The notes under the pieces: generated by a model
Database searches by the model: none
Seen by the model: the letters and a program-made list of their open reading frames with translations, nothing else
What the model was told of the DNA's origin: nothing
Shown: piece by piece, positions 24,087 to 25,409 of the stretch
Position numbering within the stretch: position 1 is the stretch's first letter
Layout: each line of letters begins with the position of its first letter
Assembly (NCBI GenBank): GCA_020025715.1
Contig: JAHHRQ010000022.1
Location: 1-25,409 of the forward strand
Direction: 5' to 3'
Origin: Oscillospiraceae bacterium
GTDB lineage: Bacteria; Bacillota; Clostridia; Oscillospirales; Oscillospiraceae
DNA length: 25,409 nucleotides
Position numbers and translations under genes: made by a program

Positions 24087-24446
24087 ATGAAAATTGCTGT
24101 ACCCTGTAACGGTTCTTCTATCTGGCCTCATTTCGGTCACTGCGAAAGCTTCATGCTTTTTGATGTTGAGGACAACAAGATTGTCGCCTCCGAGACTATT
24201 GCAAACCCCGGCCACAAGCCCGGTTTCCTGCCCAACTTCCTCGCTGACAAGGGCGCAACCGTAATCATTGCAGGCGGTATGGGCGGCGGCGCTGTTGACA
24301 TTTTCAACGAGCGCGGTGTTGAAGTTGTTGTCGGTGCTTCCGGCGACGCAAAGGCAGCTGTTGAAGCATACCTGAGAGGCGAACTCCACACCACCGGTGA
24401 AGTCTGCCACAACCACGAGCACGCTGACGAGTGCGGCAAGCACTGA
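24087..24446 (+). CDS. NifX-type metallocluster-binding protein with His/Cys tail
   Basis: The 119-residue protein is of the dinitrogenase FeMo-cofactor-binding family: MKIAVPCNG, WPHFGHCESFMLFDVED, GHKPGFLPNFLADKG and IAGGMGGGAVDIF. The first half closely mirrors the C-terminal domain of the DUF134 fusion at 20829 (both contain PHFG followed by ESF). After the core it carries a short metal-ligand-rich tail at 107-119 with two Cys and four His, which could bind zinc, iron or nickel. GGAG lies 12 bases before the ATG. It is the first gene after a new promoter and precedes the superoxide reductase by 39 bases. Confidence 0.87.
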   Translation: MKIAVPCNGSSIWPHFGHCESFMLFDVEDNKIVASETIANPGHKPGFLPNFLADKGATVIIAGGMGGGAVDIFNERGVEVVVGASGDAKAAVEAYLRGELHTTGEVCHNHEHADECGKH

Positions 24447-24485
24447 TTAAAAAATATTTTTAATAACACTAAGGGGGAAATCATT

Positions 24486-24860
24486 ATGGAACAGAAGTTC
24501 TACATCTGCAAGCATTGCGGCAATATTATTGCCATGGTAAAGGACGCCGGTGTGCCTGTTGTCTGCTGCGGCGAGAGAATGACCCAGCTCATTCCCGGTA
24601 CCTCTGACGGCGCTGCTGAAAAGCACGTTCCTGTTTACGAAGTAAACGGAAATGTTGTCAACGTCACTGTCGGTGCTGTTGAGCACCCCATGCTGGAAAA
24701 CCACTACATTGAGTGGATCTCCATTCAGACAAATTACGGCAACCAGAGAAAGACTTTAAAGCCCGGTGAAGCCCCCAAGGCAAGCTTTGCTCTCCTTGAA
24801 GGCGAGAAGGTTGAGGCTGTATATGCCTACTGCAATCTTCACGGTCTCTGGAAGGCATAA
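24486..24860 (+). CDS. dfx: Desulfoferrodoxin (2Fe superoxide reductase)
   Basis: Superoxide reductase turns superoxide into hydrogen peroxide without making oxygen, taking electrons usually from rubredoxin; it is a cytosolic defence of anaerobes. The 124 residues show both iron sites. The N-terminal desulforedoxin centre has Cys8, Cys11, Cys27 and Cys28. The catalytic centre has His47 (EKHVPV, with the Glu45-Lys46 pair), His67, His73, Cys116 and His119 (CNLHGLW). No rubredoxin gene lies in the window. GGGGG precedes the ATG. It is cotranscribed with the NifX-like gene and ends at a strong hairpin. Confidence 0.96.
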   Translation: MEQKFYICKHCGNIIAMVKDAGVPVVCCGERMTQLIPGTSDGAAEKHVPVYEVNGNVVNVTVGAVEHPMLENHYIEWISIQTNYGNQRKTLKPGEAPKASFALLEGEKVEAVYAYCNLHGLWKA

Positions 24861-24886
24861 TTATTAAAGCGAACATAAGATAAAGC

Positions 24887-24931
24887 AAAAAACACGGTAC
24901 AGTCTCCAAATGAGGCTGTACCGTGTTTTTT
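24887..24931. terminator. Bidirectional intrinsic terminator between dfx and trpS
   Basis: A long stem (24887-24902 with the complementary arm ending at 24931; CACGGTACAG core, extended by a CTC/GAG inner stem) is flanked by A6 on the left and T6 on the right. It can stop dfx transcripts on the plus strand and trpS transcripts on the minus strand, as the two genes converge here. Confidence 0.9.
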
Positions 24932-25029
24932 ATGCACTTTTAAATATAGGTTTCAGGAGTCTGCACCTGACGACTGCACCGTTTTACGGTCTTTGAGATT
25001 ATCAATTTGTATCGGGTGACATTTCTGCA

Positions 25030-25409
25030 TCAATTTTCGTATTTTTTGCTGTGCATTCGGATCAGTTCCTCATCCTCAAAATAGTTAATTCTCATTGCGG
25101 ACTTTACTTCATCCAGAGTTTTTGCCGCAATAATTCGCGCCTGCTCACTGCCCGCTTTCAGAATATCGTAAACTCCGGGAATATCCTTTTCGTATTCTTT
25201 ACGTCTTTTCCTGATCGGTTCCAATTCTTCCTGCAAAATTTTGATGAGGAATTTTTTGATCTTAACATCGCCCAGACCGCCTCTCTGGTAATGCGCTTTC
25301 ATCTCGTCCAGACAAGAATATTCCGGCAGATATTCTGCAAAATGCCGCTGTTCGCAGAAAGCATCCAGATAAGTAAACACGGTATTGCCTTCCAGATGTC
25401 CGGGATCCG
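25030..25409 (-). CDS. trpS: Tryptophanyl-tRNA synthetase, C-terminal part (cut by window edge)
   Basis: The frame stays open to the window edge, so the gene begins outside; 125 C-terminal residues are visible. They begin DPGHLEGNTVFTYLDAF, the stretch that follows the KMSKS loop in class I tryptophanyl-tRNA synthetases. They then run through GGLGDVKIKKFLIKIL and EELEPIRKRRKEYEKD, the helical anticodon-binding region, ending INYFEDEELIRMHSKKYEN. The enzyme charges tRNA-Trp. The GTG codon at 25380 is internal and not a start. The gene converges on dfx, sharing the hairpin at 24887-24931 about 100 bases beyond its stop codon. The catalytic Rossmann domain cannot be checked here. Confidence 0.9.
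   Translation of the reverse strand, partial: DPGHLEGNTVFTYLDAFCEQRHFAEYLPEYSCLDEMKAHYQRGGLGDVKIKKFLIKILQEELEPIRKRRKEYEKDIPGVYDILKAGSEQARIIAAKTLDEVKSAMRINYFEDEELIRMHSKKYEN

Noticed and set aside
20829..24446. Nitrogen fixation locus
   Set aside because: Three NifX-type domains are present but no nifH, nifD, nifK, nifB or nifE/N. This domain family is widespread in anaerobes that do not fix nitrogen.
25030..25380. Free-standing 116-residue protein starting at GTG 25380
   Set aside because: The frame continues upstream to the window edge with matching tryptophanyl-tRNA synthetase sequence, so it is the tail of a larger gene.
25403..25408. GGATCC at the right edge (and AAGCTT at 5-10) as cloning junctions
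   Set aside because: The GGATCC lies within a natural in-frame trpS sequence (Asp-Pro-Gly), and hexamer sites occur by chance. No vector sequence is seen.

Overview
The window looks like chromosomal DNA of an anaerobic low-to-mid-GC Firmicute, most likely a gut-type Clostridia near Oscillospiraceae/Ruminococcaceae. The reasons are the protein character of RpoB, RpoC, EF-G and EF-Tu, the strong AGGAGG ribosome binding sites, the near-consensus sigma-A promoters, and strict-anaerobe genes (a desulfoferrodoxin-type superoxide reductase and ferredoxin-inserted MinD/Mrp ATPases). The taxonomic call is an inference; no 16S gene is present. I see no insertion sequence, prophage, CRISPR array or replication origin.

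Layout. (1) 134-3496, minus strand: a three-gene cell-surface operon made of a phosphodiester glycosidase-domain protein, an unrecognised membrane-anchored protein, and a GT2 glycosyltransferase fused to a GtrA-like membrane domain. It has a promoter at about 3559-3587 and ends at tandem hairpins (34-115). (2) 3835-15913, minus strand: the RNA polymerase and str blocks in transcription order rpoB-rpoC, terminator, then rpsL-rpsG-fusA-tuf, terminator. rpoB has its own promoter, and rplJ/rplL are not upstream. (3) 16190-17413, plus strand: a GT-C type membrane glycosyltransferase divergent from rpoB, then tRNA-Leu(GAG) with its own promoter, a structured leader and a UUCG terminator. (4) 17864-20671, plus strand: an N-acyl-D-amino-acid deacylase family amidohydrolase followed by a YfcC/DcuC-type membrane carrier, a likely scavenging pair. 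(5) 20829-24860, plus strand: a seven-gene metal/Fe-S module. (6) 25030-25409, minus strand: the 3' end of a tryptophanyl-tRNA synthetase gene cut by the window edge.

The module in region 5 is the most interesting part. A DUF134 helix-turn-helix protein fused to a NifX-type metallocluster-binding domain is read from a perfect TTGACA-N17-TATAAT promoter that carries a palindrome in its spacer. It is followed by a stand-alone NifX-type protein, two MinD-like ATPases each with an inserted 2[4Fe-4S] ferredoxin domain, and a CGGC-domain protein; the last four reading frames are joined by ATGA overlaps. A second promoter with an 8-bp inverted repeat at its start site then drives another NifX-type protein with a His/Cys tail and a superoxide reductase. 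The composition resembles the orange protein (ORP) system of Desulfovibrio, in which NifX-like ORP carries a Mo-Cu-S cluster and works with paired MinD-type ATPases. Here the control (DUF134 rather than sigma-54) and the partners (CGGC, superoxide reductase) differ. A role in building or sensing a metal-sulphur cluster is an inference.
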